Part shown: one piece after another, positions 27,883 to 35,610 of the stretch
How positions within the stretch are numbered: position 1 is the first letter of the stretch
How the letters are laid out: each line of letters opens with the position of its first letter
Origin: Thermoflexus hugenholtzii JAD2
GTDB taxonomy: Bacteria > Chloroflexota > UBA11872 > UBA12225
Length of the DNA stretch: 42,716 nt
Assembly (NCBI GenBank): GCA_945907765.1
Contig: CAMDTO010000008.1
Location: forward strand, 1-42,716
Direction: 5' to 3'
Notes under the pieces: generated by a model
What the model was told of the DNA's origin: nothing
The model's database searches: none
What the model saw: only the letters and a program-made list of their open reading frames with translations
Made by a program: the position numbers and the translations under genes

Positions 27883-28188
27883 TCGGGAATTGGGCACGGT
27901 TTGCGCTGGCGCCCCATGGGGGTCGCCGGAGGTGACTTCCGTGACACCCATCATCTCAGTCATTGGCGGGTGGGACATGCCTCTGTAATTGATGAGTGAG
28001 GTTGAACGTCAGGGATCGTTTGACGGGCCGTGCCTTCACCGAGCCTGGAATTCGTGCCGCCCGACCGCGACACCATCTTCCGCTCGCCGTTTGACCCCGT
28101 GACACTATCTCCGAATGAGTGGTGCCTGGTTCGATGTAACCGCACTGCAACGGTGCGGTATCGAACGCGGGTTACACCGACAGTACCA

Positions 28189-28201
28189 TGTAATTTAGAT
28201 C
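28189..28201 (+). promoter_or_regulatory. Candidate -10 (TGTAAT) directly before ATG 28202
   Basis: TGTAAT (28189-28194) matches TATAAT at five of six positions and ends seven bases before the ATG, which has no Shine-Dalgarno sequence. This arrangement would yield a leaderless transcript. No convincing -35 is seen. Confidence 0.4.
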
Positions 28202-29719
28202 ATGTTGCGCCCCTCTTTGCTGTCGTCCTTGTGCGTAGTTTGCCTTTCGGTCGTCTCGGCCGCAGGGTGGATGGGCGTGCGCTTGGACGCGACTGCGTCA
28301 CCCCGGGGGGAATCGACGGCGGCTGTTCGACCGACTGGTAGCGTGGATCCAGCGTTGACATCGGAGGGTCGCAGGCGCGATGCATGGCAACCGTCGCCGG
28401 TGCCCTCCGGAGTGTCCGTAGGCCAGAAGGTTCGGACAGAATCTTCAGTCCTCGCTGGGTCGAATGACCCAACCGCAGATAGGCGACGTCGTGATGCATG
28501 GCAACCGTCGCCCGTTCCGGCGCAGGGCAGCGGAGCGGGAGCCGGAACGGGCGCGAGGCCGGTTCCGGTCGTTGGCATTCAGGCTCTGCCCGCGTCGGTT
28601 CCGGCGGTCGCACCCGCGAGATCTACCACGTCTCATCCCGCACCAGCGGTTGACCCGTCCAATGCCCAACCTAGCGGCATTTGGACCGCCTTGAACCGGG
28701 CCGTTTCGGTTATTCAGGATCCATCGCGTGACGTGGCGCGGATTGTGCAACTTATGGCCAACGTCATAACCGACACCACCGGTCAGGGTGAACCGCTGTC
28801 GGGAATGACGTACCTCAATTATGACGATCTGTTCACCACTGAACGGCTTGAGGCCATCTATGGCAAGGGCGTGTTGCCGAAGCGTCGCGGGGAGTGGCAC
28901 TACGAGCAAGTTGACAGCCGCGCCCTCGGGTCGCGCGAACAGCTTTTGGTCTGGACGCCTGCAGGCTACGAGAGCTCGGTTTCCAAGCTTCCAGCCTTGT
29001 ACCTCCTTCATGGTGCGGGCGGACCCGGAGGGTTTGGGGTCGACGAATGGCTTGGATATGCCATTACTGAAGATCTCGACCGCCTGATCGATCAGCGAAT
29101 GATCGAACCGATGATTGTTGTCCTGCCAGATGGCCAGCAGGGCTACTGGACCAATCAGGCAAATGGCGGTCCCCAATGGGCTGACTTCGTGACCGACGAT
29201 ATCGTTCCTTACGTCGATGCTCACTTCCGCACCGATGCACGGCGCGAACGGCGCGCGATCGGCGGGCTTTCAATGGGTGCGCATGGGGCAATGCAGATTG
29301 CCTACCGCAGGCCGGAACTGTTCTCGATCGCTGGCGCACACAGTCCCACGATCAGACCGTTTGAAGACAGTCCGGATTTTTTCGGTGACTTGGCCCACTT
29401 CCGCTTGTACGACCCACTCACCATCGTCCGGACGACAAGCAACGCAAAGCGGGTCCTGACCTGGATTGATCTTGGAAACGAAGACAAGTTCCGTGCCACT
29501 ACCGCCGAGATGAGGCAGGCACTTCTGGCCCGTGATGCCCCGCTGGAATTCCATGTCTTCGAGGGTGAGCATGAGGGGTGGTATTGGATGGGGTACCTGC
29601 CGGAGTACCTCCGTTTCTACTCGCGCGCGCTCTATTCCAGAACGTTCACTCCCGACGGTGCACCGAACCTCGAAGACGACACCATCCTCTTGACTGCTTC
29701 GTCGCAACCGGGTCGTTGA
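28202..29719 (+). CDS. Secreted putative esterase (alpha/beta hydrolase, esterase D/antigen 85-like)
   Basis: A 505-residue exported serine hydrolase. Residues 1-22 form a signal peptide or anchor (LLSSLCVVCLSVVSAAG). A low-complexity region of about 130 residues follows, with RRRDAWQPSPVP repeated at 57-68 and 95-106. The catalytic domain starts near 205: PALYLLHGAGGPGGFG (oxyanion region), PMIVVLPDGQ, then the nucleophile elbow GLSMG (Ser357) and C-terminal GEHEGWYW with the likely catalytic His. Substrate unknown; acyl-ester or mycolyl-type transfer are family options. It begins at ATG 28202, possibly on a leaderless message. Confidence 0.82.
   Translation: MLRPSLLSSLCVVCLSVVSAAGWMGVRLDATASPRGESTAAVRPTGSVDPALTSEGRRRDAWQPSPVPSGVSVGQKVRTESSVLAGSNDPTADRRRRDAWQPSPVPAQGSGAGAGTGARPVPVVGIQALPASVPAVAPARSTTSHPAPAVDPSNAQPSGIWTALNRAVSVIQDPSRDVARIVQLMANVITDTTGQGEPLSGMTYLNYDDLFTTERLEAIYGKGVLPKRRGEWHYEQVDSRALGSREQLLVWTPAGYESSVSKLPALYLLHGAGGPGGFGVDEWLGYAITEDLDRLIDQRMIEPMIVVLPDGQQGYWTNQANGGPQWADFVTDDIVPYVDAHFRTDARRERRAIGGLSMGAHGAMQIAYRRPELFSIAGAHSPTIRPFEDSPDFFGDLAHFRLYDPLTIVRTTSNAKRVLTWIDLGNEDKFRATTAEMRQALLARDAPLEFHVFEGEHEGWYWMGYLPEYLRFYSRALYSRTFTPDGAPNLEDDTILLTASSQPGR
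28379..28512 (+). repeat. 20-base direct repeat inside the esterase N-terminal region
   Basis: GATGCATGGCAACCGTCGCC occurs at 28379-28398 and 28493-28512, 114 bases (38 codons) apart, in the same frame. It encodes DAWQPSP in both copies, and flanking codons differ while keeping the RRR and VP residues. Confidence 0.9.
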
Positions 29720-29894
29720 AACGGAATCCTGACCACTCGTTGGGTCCCCGATTGCCGGTTCGGGCGTAGCAATTTCTCTCAGATGATGGTTGCAAGGGTT
29801 TGCCATGGTGGATCAACCTGCGTGGCTCGCAGGTCAGACCCGATCCGCCAAACCACCATACTTGCGTATAACGCGTTCCAAGCAAGGCGTCTTC

Positions 29895-31247
29895 ATGACC
29901 GCATCGCAATCGAATGGTGGCGAAAAAGATCCGAACCGCCGGGCTAGCCGGGGTGGCGGGAAGCCGGGACCTTCAGGGTCAACATTCGTTCCCCGCTTCC
30001 CTGGTGATCGCCCGGGCCTAGATGACATTTCTGTTCGTCTGCCGACCCCGTTCCAGACCGGGGATTTCGCGGCGGTTGCACCTGCGGAACCCGAACCCGG
30101 TGTCGCCGAACCGTTGGCACGACCCAAGATCCCAGCAATCGTCCAGGTCGCATCATCGAGCCGCGACCTTCGGTTGGATGCGCTTCGCGGGTGGTGTGCA
30201 TTGGCGATGGTGATCGACCATTTCGGTGGTGCATCGTGGTTGTACGTGTTGACGGGTGGCAACACATTTTTTGCTTCGGCTGCCGAAGGGTTCATCTTCC
30301 TGTCGGGTCTCCTGGTGGGGCAGATTTACGGCGCACGGATTTCCCGGGATGGTCTTGCTTCCGTCCAACTCAGGTTATTGCGGCGCGCCGCGACCTTGTA
30401 CGGGATGACCATCGGCCTTACGTTCCTGTTCATCGGGCTTTCGCGCTTCGCGTCCATGCCATGGTTGCAGGACGAGACACCGGTTACGCCGAAACTCATT
30501 GTGAGCTTGGTGACGCTCCATCACACCTATTATCTCGTGGATGTGATGTTGCTTTACACGATTCTCATGCTGCTTGCTCCCGGGGCACTTCTTCTGCTTC
30601 ACACCAAGAACACCATGTGGGTCGTTGGACTGACTGTCGGCCTCTGGGGTGTGTATCAGGTGTTTCCGGTGCAGGCGCAATTCCCCTGGGCAATCGTGAA
30701 CAACGACACGTTCCAGGTTCCGGCATGGCAACTCTGGTTCTTCATCGGCATGATCCTCGGCTACCACCGGGATGTCGTTCGCCAACGGGTGCGCCGGTTC
30801 CCACTTCCGGTTGTCACGGGCATACTGGCCCTGCTCGCCCTCGCGTCTGTCTGGCTCTATGCAACAGACGGGGCATTCCTAGCGGAGGTGCTCCAGGCGC
30901 CGAGTGGGAACGAGGTGCTGACTGTGCTGTTCGACAAGCACGTCGCGCGCGTCGGACGGGTGGTCGCGTTCGGGATCTGGTTTCCACTCTTCTACCTGAT
31001 CCTGACGCTGGCCGGGAGGCCAATCCTTCGGGTTCTGGGGTGGTTGCTGGTGCCATTCGGACAGAATGCCCTGTACGTGTACGCGCTTCACTTGTTCGCG
31101 GTGTACCTTGGTGCGCTCGCCCTTCCCTACGTGGCAGGCTTTGACCGATTCAATCCCTTACACAACACGCCGATGCAGATCCTGGCGGTTGCACTGATCT
31201 GGATGGCCGTGCGATTACGGCTATTCTTTGACGTCGTGCCGAGGTAG
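29895..31247 (+). CDS. OpgC-type integral membrane acyltransferase
   Basis: A 450-residue polytopic membrane protein of the OpgC/acyltransferase-3 group, which in proteobacteria adds succinyl groups to osmoregulated periplasmic glucans. About 95 soluble, Pro/Gly-rich residues precede the family entry motif RDLRLDALRGWCALAMVIDHF and then AAEGFIFLSGLLVGQIYG. About ten hydrophobic segments follow (for example LYGMTIGLTFLFIGL, LLYTILMLLAPGALLLL). ATG 29895 has AAGG seven bases upstream; ATG 29805 with a similar AAGG is an alternative adding 30 residues. No opgG/opgH glucan genes are nearby, so it may modify another surface polysaccharide or lipid. It follows the esterase in the same direction. 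Confidence 0.82.
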   Translation: MTASQSNGGEKDPNRRASRGGGKPGPSGSTFVPRFPGDRPGLDDISVRLPTPFQTGDFAAVAPAEPEPGVAEPLARPKIPAIVQVASSSRDLRLDALRGWCALAMVIDHFGGASWLYVLTGGNTFFASAAEGFIFLSGLLVGQIYGARISRDGLASVQLRLLRRAATLYGMTIGLTFLFIGLSRFASMPWLQDETPVTPKLIVSLVTLHHTYYLVDVMLLYTILMLLAPGALLLLHTKNTMWVVGLTVGLWGVYQVFPVQAQFPWAIVNNDTFQVPAWQLWFFIGMILGYHRDVVRQRVRRFPLPVVTGILALLALASVWLYATDGAFLAEVLQAPSGNEVLTVLFDKHVARVGRVVAFGIWFPLFYLILTLAGRPILRVLGWLLVPFGQNALYVYALHLFAVYLGALALPYVAGFDRFNPLHNTPMQILAVALIWMAVRLRLFFDVVPR

Positions 31248-31380
31248 CGCAACCAACCGGGTTGCCAGAAATATCCGACGCGTCTGGCCCCTCCAGTTAA
31301 TCGGAGTAACTGTCGGACTACTTGAGGGGACGGCCACTGCAGAGTGGCATTCCCTACTGTGGGGCCTTTGACGTCGGAGG

Positions 31381-32658
31381 TTACTGCGCGATGTACCTAC
31401 CAACCAGACGCCACCAAGGTGACGTTGATTCGCGCGCCTTGTCGACGTTCGTCGGTGGAGTGCGTACTGGCACCCTTCCGGACTGGAGAGGCATGGAACT
31501 CGACGGGCTGACGATGTTGTCAGTCGACGGATCCCACGGCCACGGCGTGGGCGTCGAATTGCGAGATGCCGGGGGTGTACTCAGCGCCGGGGGTAGTCCT
31601 GGCATCGTGACCCCATCCAACGCAGTTTGCGTAGGATCAACCGGCAAAACCCGGACTGCGTGGGCACCCGTTCGTGCGAGATCAGCGTCTACCGTTGCCG
31701 AAAGGAACCGCACGGCATCATCAATTGTCCGGGGCGGGATTTCGTGACCTACGCCTGCGGTCTTCAGGAACCTGGTCACGCAGCCCACGTCTTGAAGTGC
31801 GCGCGCAAACTTCTCAGCGCGCTCCAACCGGTTCTTGCCTTGGAATGGGTCCCATTGGCGCGGTACGTCGGCATCCTTGCTGTCGAGTTCACCGACACCG
31901 ATCCAAAAGCGCACTTGCTTGACGGCATCCAGGTCTACTGGTCTGCCAAGCTTCTGCTCAATCCCGTCCGTCCCGAACGGGAATGGGGCAGTGATTGACC
32001 CGGTTGGAGTCGTCACGTTGCGGGTTGGCATCGTGTACGTGCCAGCAGACGCCGCACCCACACCAATGACCCGGTCGGGATAGATCAATCCAAGGCGCGT
32101 GGCGGTTTGTGCGCCTCGCGAGAACCCGAAGGTCACGAATCGGGACTGAATGGATACCCCAGAGTCCTCGCGCACGTGTGCCACGACGTCCATGATTTGC
32201 CGGATGATCCTGACCTCGGCTTTGACCAATTGTTCTGGTTCGCGCCAATCACCGTAGTCAAGGGTCGGCGCAATGATGACCCAGTTCCGAGCCTGCGCGA
32301 ACGGCATCAGTTGCCCGCCAAACGCGTCGCCCTTCTGTCCCATCCCGTGGAGGGCGATGACCGCGATACGGGCGACGTTTGGTCCGGCCGGCACGAAGAC
32401 CCAGTAGGCGGGTCGTTCTCCCTTGGCTGGGGCCGTCATTTGTCGCGATGAAGCGGTCTTGAGAACTGCCCCAACGTCCTGGACGTCGTACCCGCTTTCG
32501 GTATCGCCAACGGTCATTGCGTATGAGGTGGTGGCGGTACACCACAGTGAAACCATCACTGCGACAGCAAGCGCCCTAGCAAGAGGAAGAAGCGATCCGA
32601 ACACCGATGTGGCTGAACTTCGGTCGGTCTGAATGTCAGCGCCGCGCGGCTCATCCAT
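31381..32658 (-). CDS. Exported alpha/beta hydrolase (dienelactone hydrolase/PHB depolymerase-like)
   Basis: A 425-residue protein with an N-terminal export segment (LARALAVAVMVSLWCTATTSYA, about 27-48). The core has HGMGQKGDAFGGQLMPFA (oxyanion loop), the nucleophile elbow GFSRGA in VTFGFSRGAQTATRLG, and a catalytic His in GVGHEIPP. This layout fits secreted esterases/depolymerases. The last ~70 residues are Pro/Thr/Ser-rich. ATG 32658 has a weak GGA six bases upstream; GTG 32676 is an alternative. A palindrome lies 60 bases upstream. It converges with the opgC-like gene. Confidence 0.78.
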   Translation of the reverse strand: MDEPRGADIQTDRSSATSVFGSLLPLARALAVAVMVSLWCTATTSYAMTVGDTESGYDVQDVGAVLKTASSRQMTAPAKGERPAYWVFVPAGPNVARIAVIALHGMGQKGDAFGGQLMPFAQARNWVIIAPTLDYGDWREPEQLVKAEVRIIRQIMDVVAHVREDSGVSIQSRFVTFGFSRGAQTATRLGLIYPDRVIGVGAASAGTYTMPTRNVTTPTGSITAPFPFGTDGIEQKLGRPVDLDAVKQVRFWIGVGELDSKDADVPRQWDPFQGKNRLERAEKFARALQDVGCVTRFLKTAGVGHEIPPRTIDDAVRFLSATVDADLARTGAHAVRVLPVDPTQTALDGVTMPGLPPALSTPPASRNSTPTPWPWDPSTDNIVSPSSSMPLQSGRVPVRTPPTNVDKARESTSPWWRLVGRYIAQ

Positions 32659-32718
32659 GTTCGTTCCGACTTTCACGCGCTGATTACTTTATCGACCAAC
32701 CAGATTTCTCGGATCCCA

Positions 32719-32733
32719 GTGATCACCGATCAC
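32719..32733. promoter_or_regulatory. Palindrome GTGATC-ACC-GATCAC
   Basis: A perfect 6-3-6 inverted repeat 60 bases upstream of the exported hydrolase start, in an AT-richer stretch; GTGATCA recurs at about 32748. Its position fits an operator, but the regulator is not known. Confidence 0.4.
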
Positions 32734-33040
32734 ACAAGACGACTTCCGTGATCATGCTGAACAGTTCTAGTCACGGGCAATCGTACGCCAAGTTCGGGTC
32801 GATTGCAACGCTTTTGTAACCGACCCGTGAACGAACGGTGGTCACGCCTTGAAAGCTTCGCACGTCCGGCAACGTGCCTTGAAACGGCGCGGCATTCAGG
32901 GTGGTTCGACTGCTCCGAATGCGCCCACCGCGGGCGCCTGCGGGGCTACTCAGGTACTGGCGGGTGCCGGTGAATGGCCGGTGTTACACTGACTGCAGGC
33001 GCCGGCGTTTCACGCCTCGCCGTTTCGTCTCGCACATGGC

Positions 33041-33103
33041 ATGGGGGACGAGTGGGACTCGGGAATACCGGTTCCCCGCACACCGCCGAAAGGCAAGGAG
33101 TAG
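33041..33103 (+). other. Possible 20-codon leader peptide frame upstream of infC
   Basis: ATG 33041 opens a frame (MGDEWDSG... ending KGKE) whose stop TAG 33101-33103 directly follows the AAGGAG that serves infC, five bases before the CTG start. Ending at that point could couple its translation to infC. It has no Shine-Dalgarno sequence of its own, so it may be chance. Confidence 0.25.
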
Positions 33104-33108
33104 TTGCG

Positions 33109-34206
33109 CTGTCGTACGAGGACCGGACCATCACATGCGTCGATTGCGGGAAGCCATTCATCTTCACCGCGGGTGAGCACGCGTTCTTCGCCGAGAAGGG
33201 TTTCGGTGGCGGACCGAAACGATGCCCGCAATGCCGTGCTGCACGACGTGCTGAACGTGAGGGTGGTGCTCCTGCACCCGCCCGCCCGCCCGGTGCGCCT
33301 GGCATTGCTCCGGCCGGCGCGCCGCCTTCCGGTCCTCGTCCAGTCGGTGTCGGCCCACGTCCCGGTGGGTTCGGAGGTCCACGTCCTGGCGGTGTAGGCG
33401 GCCCACGGCCGGCTGGCGCCGGGGTCGGTGGCGTTCCGGCCCCGTTCATGCGTGGTCGTGGTGGCCCACGGGCAATCGTTCCGGTCGATGAGCCTTTCCG
33501 TGTCAACGACCGCATCCGCGTGCCCGAAGTCCGAGTGATCCTTGAGGACGATGACGGCAACGAGGAAAACCTCGGCGTCATGCCGACCTATCAGGCACGT
33601 CGTCTGGCTGAAGAGCGCGACCTAGACCTCGTGGAGGTGGCACCCCAGGCACAGCCACCCGTCTGCAAGGTCATGGACTACGGTCGTTTCAAGTACTCAT
33701 TGGAACGCAAGCAGCGTGAGGCACACCGCGCTGGCCGCGCCGGCCGCGCTGCCTCAGAGATGAAGGACGTCCAGCTTTCTCCGCGCATCGACGACCACGA
33801 CCTGCAAGTCAAGGTTGATCGTGCTCTCGAGTTCCTGACGGATGGGCATCCGGTCCGGATGGTTGTGCGGTTCCTCGGGCGTGACATGCGTCACCCAGAG
33901 AACGGCATGCGCGCCCTGCAAACGGCCCTTGACGCTCTTGGCAAGGAAATCGCTATCCGGGTCGACCAAGCCCCACGGATGGAGGGTCGGCAGTTGTTCG
34001 CCCTCGTACGTGTTGACAAGGGTGCTCGTGCCCGTACCGACAAGCCCGCGGACGAGAAGACCGAAGCCGACGGTGAAACCAACGAGGTTGATCCGCCAAT
34101 GATTGCCTTGGACACTCCGTCTGAAGCGACAGGGAAGGTGGCAGTTGTGCCTGATGTTGCCTCAGAACCTGTTGCCGAATCCGCTGAACCGGTTGCAACC
34201 GCCTAG
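33109..34206 (+). CDS. infC: Translation initiation factor IF-3 fused to an N-terminal zinc ribbon; probable CTG start
   Basis: IF-3 binds the 30S subunit, checks initiator tRNA and start codon, and blocks premature 50S joining. From CTG 33109 the 365 residues are: zinc ribbon 1-48 with C10-x2-C13 and C39-x2-C42 in YEDRTITCVDCGKPF and GPKRCPQCRAARR; Gly/Pro/Arg-rich linker 51-120; IF3 N-domain about 129-198 (FRVNDRIRVPEVRVI, CKVMDYGRFKY); IF3 C-domain about 206-305 (HPVRMVVRFLGRDM); an acidic Pro/Ala-rich tail to 365. Known zinc-ribbon proteins begin right at M-x-YEDK-like text. AAGGAG (33095-33100) is eight bases before the CTG, and no ATG, GTG or TTG is in frame there. GTG 33052 and ATG 32974 are longer alternatives; ATG 33448 would give a standard-size IF-3. 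rpmI and rplT do not follow. Confidence 0.88.
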   Translation: MSYEDRTITCVDCGKPFIFTAGEHAFFAEKGFGGGPKRCPQCRAARRAEREGGAPAPARPPGAPGIAPAGAPPSGPRPVGVGPRPGGFGGPRPGGVGGPRPAGAGVGGVPAPFMRGRGGPRAIVPVDEPFRVNDRIRVPEVRVILEDDDGNEENLGVMPTYQARRLAEERDLDLVEVAPQAQPPVCKVMDYGRFKYSLERKQREAHRAGRAGRAASEMKDVQLSPRIDDHDLQVKVDRALEFLTDGHPVRMVVRFLGRDMRHPENGMRALQTALDALGKEIAIRVDQAPRMEGRQLFALVRVDKGARARTDKPADEKTEADGETNEVDPPMIALDTPSEATGKVAVVPDVASEPVAESAEPVATA

Positions 34207-34240
34207 GTCTCGCGTCAATCCTCCGAACGAAATCATAAAG

Positions 34241-34284
34241 AGGCCCTCGCCACATTCGGGCGGGGGCCTGCTTCCTCTTCCTTT
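34241..34284 (+). terminator. Rho-independent terminator of infC
   Basis: AGGCCCTCGCC (34241-34251) pairs with GGCGGGGGCCT (34259-34269) over 11 positions with one G.T pair and a 7-base loop, followed by GCTTCCTCTTCCTTT. It lies 35 bases after the infC stop, ahead of a convergent gene, so infC ends its transcription unit here. Confidence 0.85.
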
Positions 34285-34395
34285 GATCCGGCGTCTGTAG
34301 GCGTCACCAGCGCCTGGTGGTCCTTACTACCAATGTCTGCACACCGACGGCGATGCTGGACACCTGAGGATTGATCCATGGGGCGGGGCTGCGTA

Positions 34396-35442
34396 TCAGG
34401 CAGGCCGCTCGGGTACGTCCTCTTCTGGGTCAGTTTGACCACCTTGAGCACGCCGCCGCAGGAAGTCTTCCAGCTCGCGAACCACTTCGTGCGGATCGAC
34501 TTCTAGAGGGTGATAGTCCGGTTGCGGATCGGGTTCCGGTTCCGGCTCGGTCCGGCGGAGGCTTTCACCCGGCGCGAGGGGCATCCCTTGGGCGTCATAT
34601 TGGACCTCGAGTCTTTCCACATGCTCGCGAAGTTCGGCTCGCTCGGTCACGGCATGATTGGCCTGTCCGATGAGTTGGTCGCCTGTTTCACGAAGTGGGG
34701 CCAGGTTGATTGCCAAATCGAAGACGGCGCACAGACGACGCAGGAGCGCGAACGAAAGGTTCGCGTTCGGGACTGGCAAGTAGTGCGGGCCATTGCTGAA
34801 GAGGCTGACGCTGGAGATGCCTGCGTTTCGCAGCGCCTCAATTGCGGCCGACTGCATGCTTGAGGGGCCTTGGTACGGGGAGAATGGCACCCCCAGGGTC
34901 TCCAGGCGGACCCGCAGTCCGGGATCGGTCGCCCAACCGGTAACCAGGGGCGGGCGGGTATGGGGTACGTCGGCGAAGGCGGACCCGAAGAAGGACGCGT
35001 GCCTCACACCGCAGGAGTGTGCAAAGGTTGCAAGCTCGCGCGAATAGGTGCGCCATCGGAGGCGAGGTTCGGGCGCGGTGAAGAGCAGCAGGCTTCGCGT
35101 CGCTGGAGCGTCCCGGTCGTCATGCCGGTCCGCCAGTGAGGGGGCGGTCGCGCGCCCACCCAATGCCGTCGGAACGTCTCGGACGACCCAGAACTCGCCG
35201 TGGGGCCAATCCAGGGTGCGATCCCTTGCACCGACCGTCCTGGACACCGGGCGCAGTTCGACGAAGTCGTAGAACTCATCGCCGTCCCACGTGGCGAGAC
35301 GCTCGGCCCCGAGTGCCTCGATGAGGAACCGCACGGCACCCGACGCACCGACAGACGCGTCGGCCCATCCGGTGAACGCACCGATCATCACAGGAGAATG
35401 AAGGTCGAGTTCGGCAAGGTTCAGGTGGAGTTCCAGGTTCAT
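34396..35442 (-). CDS. PAC2 (proteasome assembly chaperone) family protein
   Basis: A 348-residue protein of the PAC2 family, found in actinobacteria, Chloroflexota and archaea, with unclear bacterial function. It begins MNLELHLNLAELDLHSPVMIGAFTGWADASVG, with the family's GAFTGWxDA element, then RFLIEALGAERLATWDGDEFYDF, RSLLLFTAPEPRLRW and FSPYQGPSSMQSAAIEALRNAG. The C-terminal 60 residues are charged and Pro/Glu-rich (EPEPEPDPQPD). ATG 35442 has GGGA about seven bases upstream; the open frame reaches 35505. It converges with infC beyond the terminator. Confidence 0.82.
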   Translation of the reverse strand: MNLELHLNLAELDLHSPVMIGAFTGWADASVGASGAVRFLIEALGAERLATWDGDEFYDFVELRPVSRTVGARDRTLDWPHGEFWVVRDVPTALGGRATAPSLADRHDDRDAPATRSLLLFTAPEPRLRWRTYSRELATFAHSCGVRHASFFGSAFADVPHTRPPLVTGWATDPGLRVRLETLGVPFSPYQGPSSMQSAAIEALRNAGISSVSLFSNGPHYLPVPNANLSFALLRRLCAVFDLAINLAPLRETGDQLIGQANHAVTERAELREHVERLEVQYDAQGMPLAPGESLRRTEPEPEPDPQPDYHPLEVDPHEVVRELEDFLRRRAQGGQTDPEEDVPERPA

Positions 35443-35610
35443 GTAGGGTCCCGGTTCACGGCGCCAATTGACGAGTTCATGCACCGGACCGGGGGTGACA
35501 ATCACCGCCCACCGACCGGATGGCGACTTGGTAACGTGGCTACATGGTACCGCCCCTTGTCGCGGTTCCAGTGATTGGTTTCCTGTCCCACCGGAACCCC
35601 GACCAATGGC

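Larger units (their letters stand above)
27648..28201. other. 554-base intergenic region with a telomere-like repeat
   Basis: Between divergent phosphodiesterase and esterase genes. It contains (TTTGGG)5 at 27853-27882 and a candidate leaderless promoter next to ATG 28202. I see no credible gene: open frames over the repeat merely encode Pro-Asn repeats. Confidence 0.6.
32659..33108. other. Divergent region between exported hydrolase and infC
   Basis: About 450 bases. Contents: the palindrome at 32719-32733; a stem GCACGT-CCGGCA-ACGTGC at 32870-32887; an extended -10-like TGTTACACT ending at 32990; and a short potential leader frame 33041-33103. The infC frame is open back to ATG 32974, but that extension (45 codons) has no zinc-ribbon or IF-3 similarity. 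Confidence 0.5.

Noticed and set aside
27717-27947. Small minus-strand protein with a Pro-Asn repeat
   Set aside because: The repeat is simply the translation of (TTTGGG)5; no start signal or homology.
30191-31144. A 317-codon alternative frame inside the opgC-like gene
   Set aside because: No domain; the overlapping frame has clear membrane helices and the OpgC motif.
32974-33108. N-terminal extension of infC from ATG 32974
   Set aside because: No similarity to zinc ribbon or IF-3, no ribosome-binding site, and a promoter-like TGTTACACT lies inside it.
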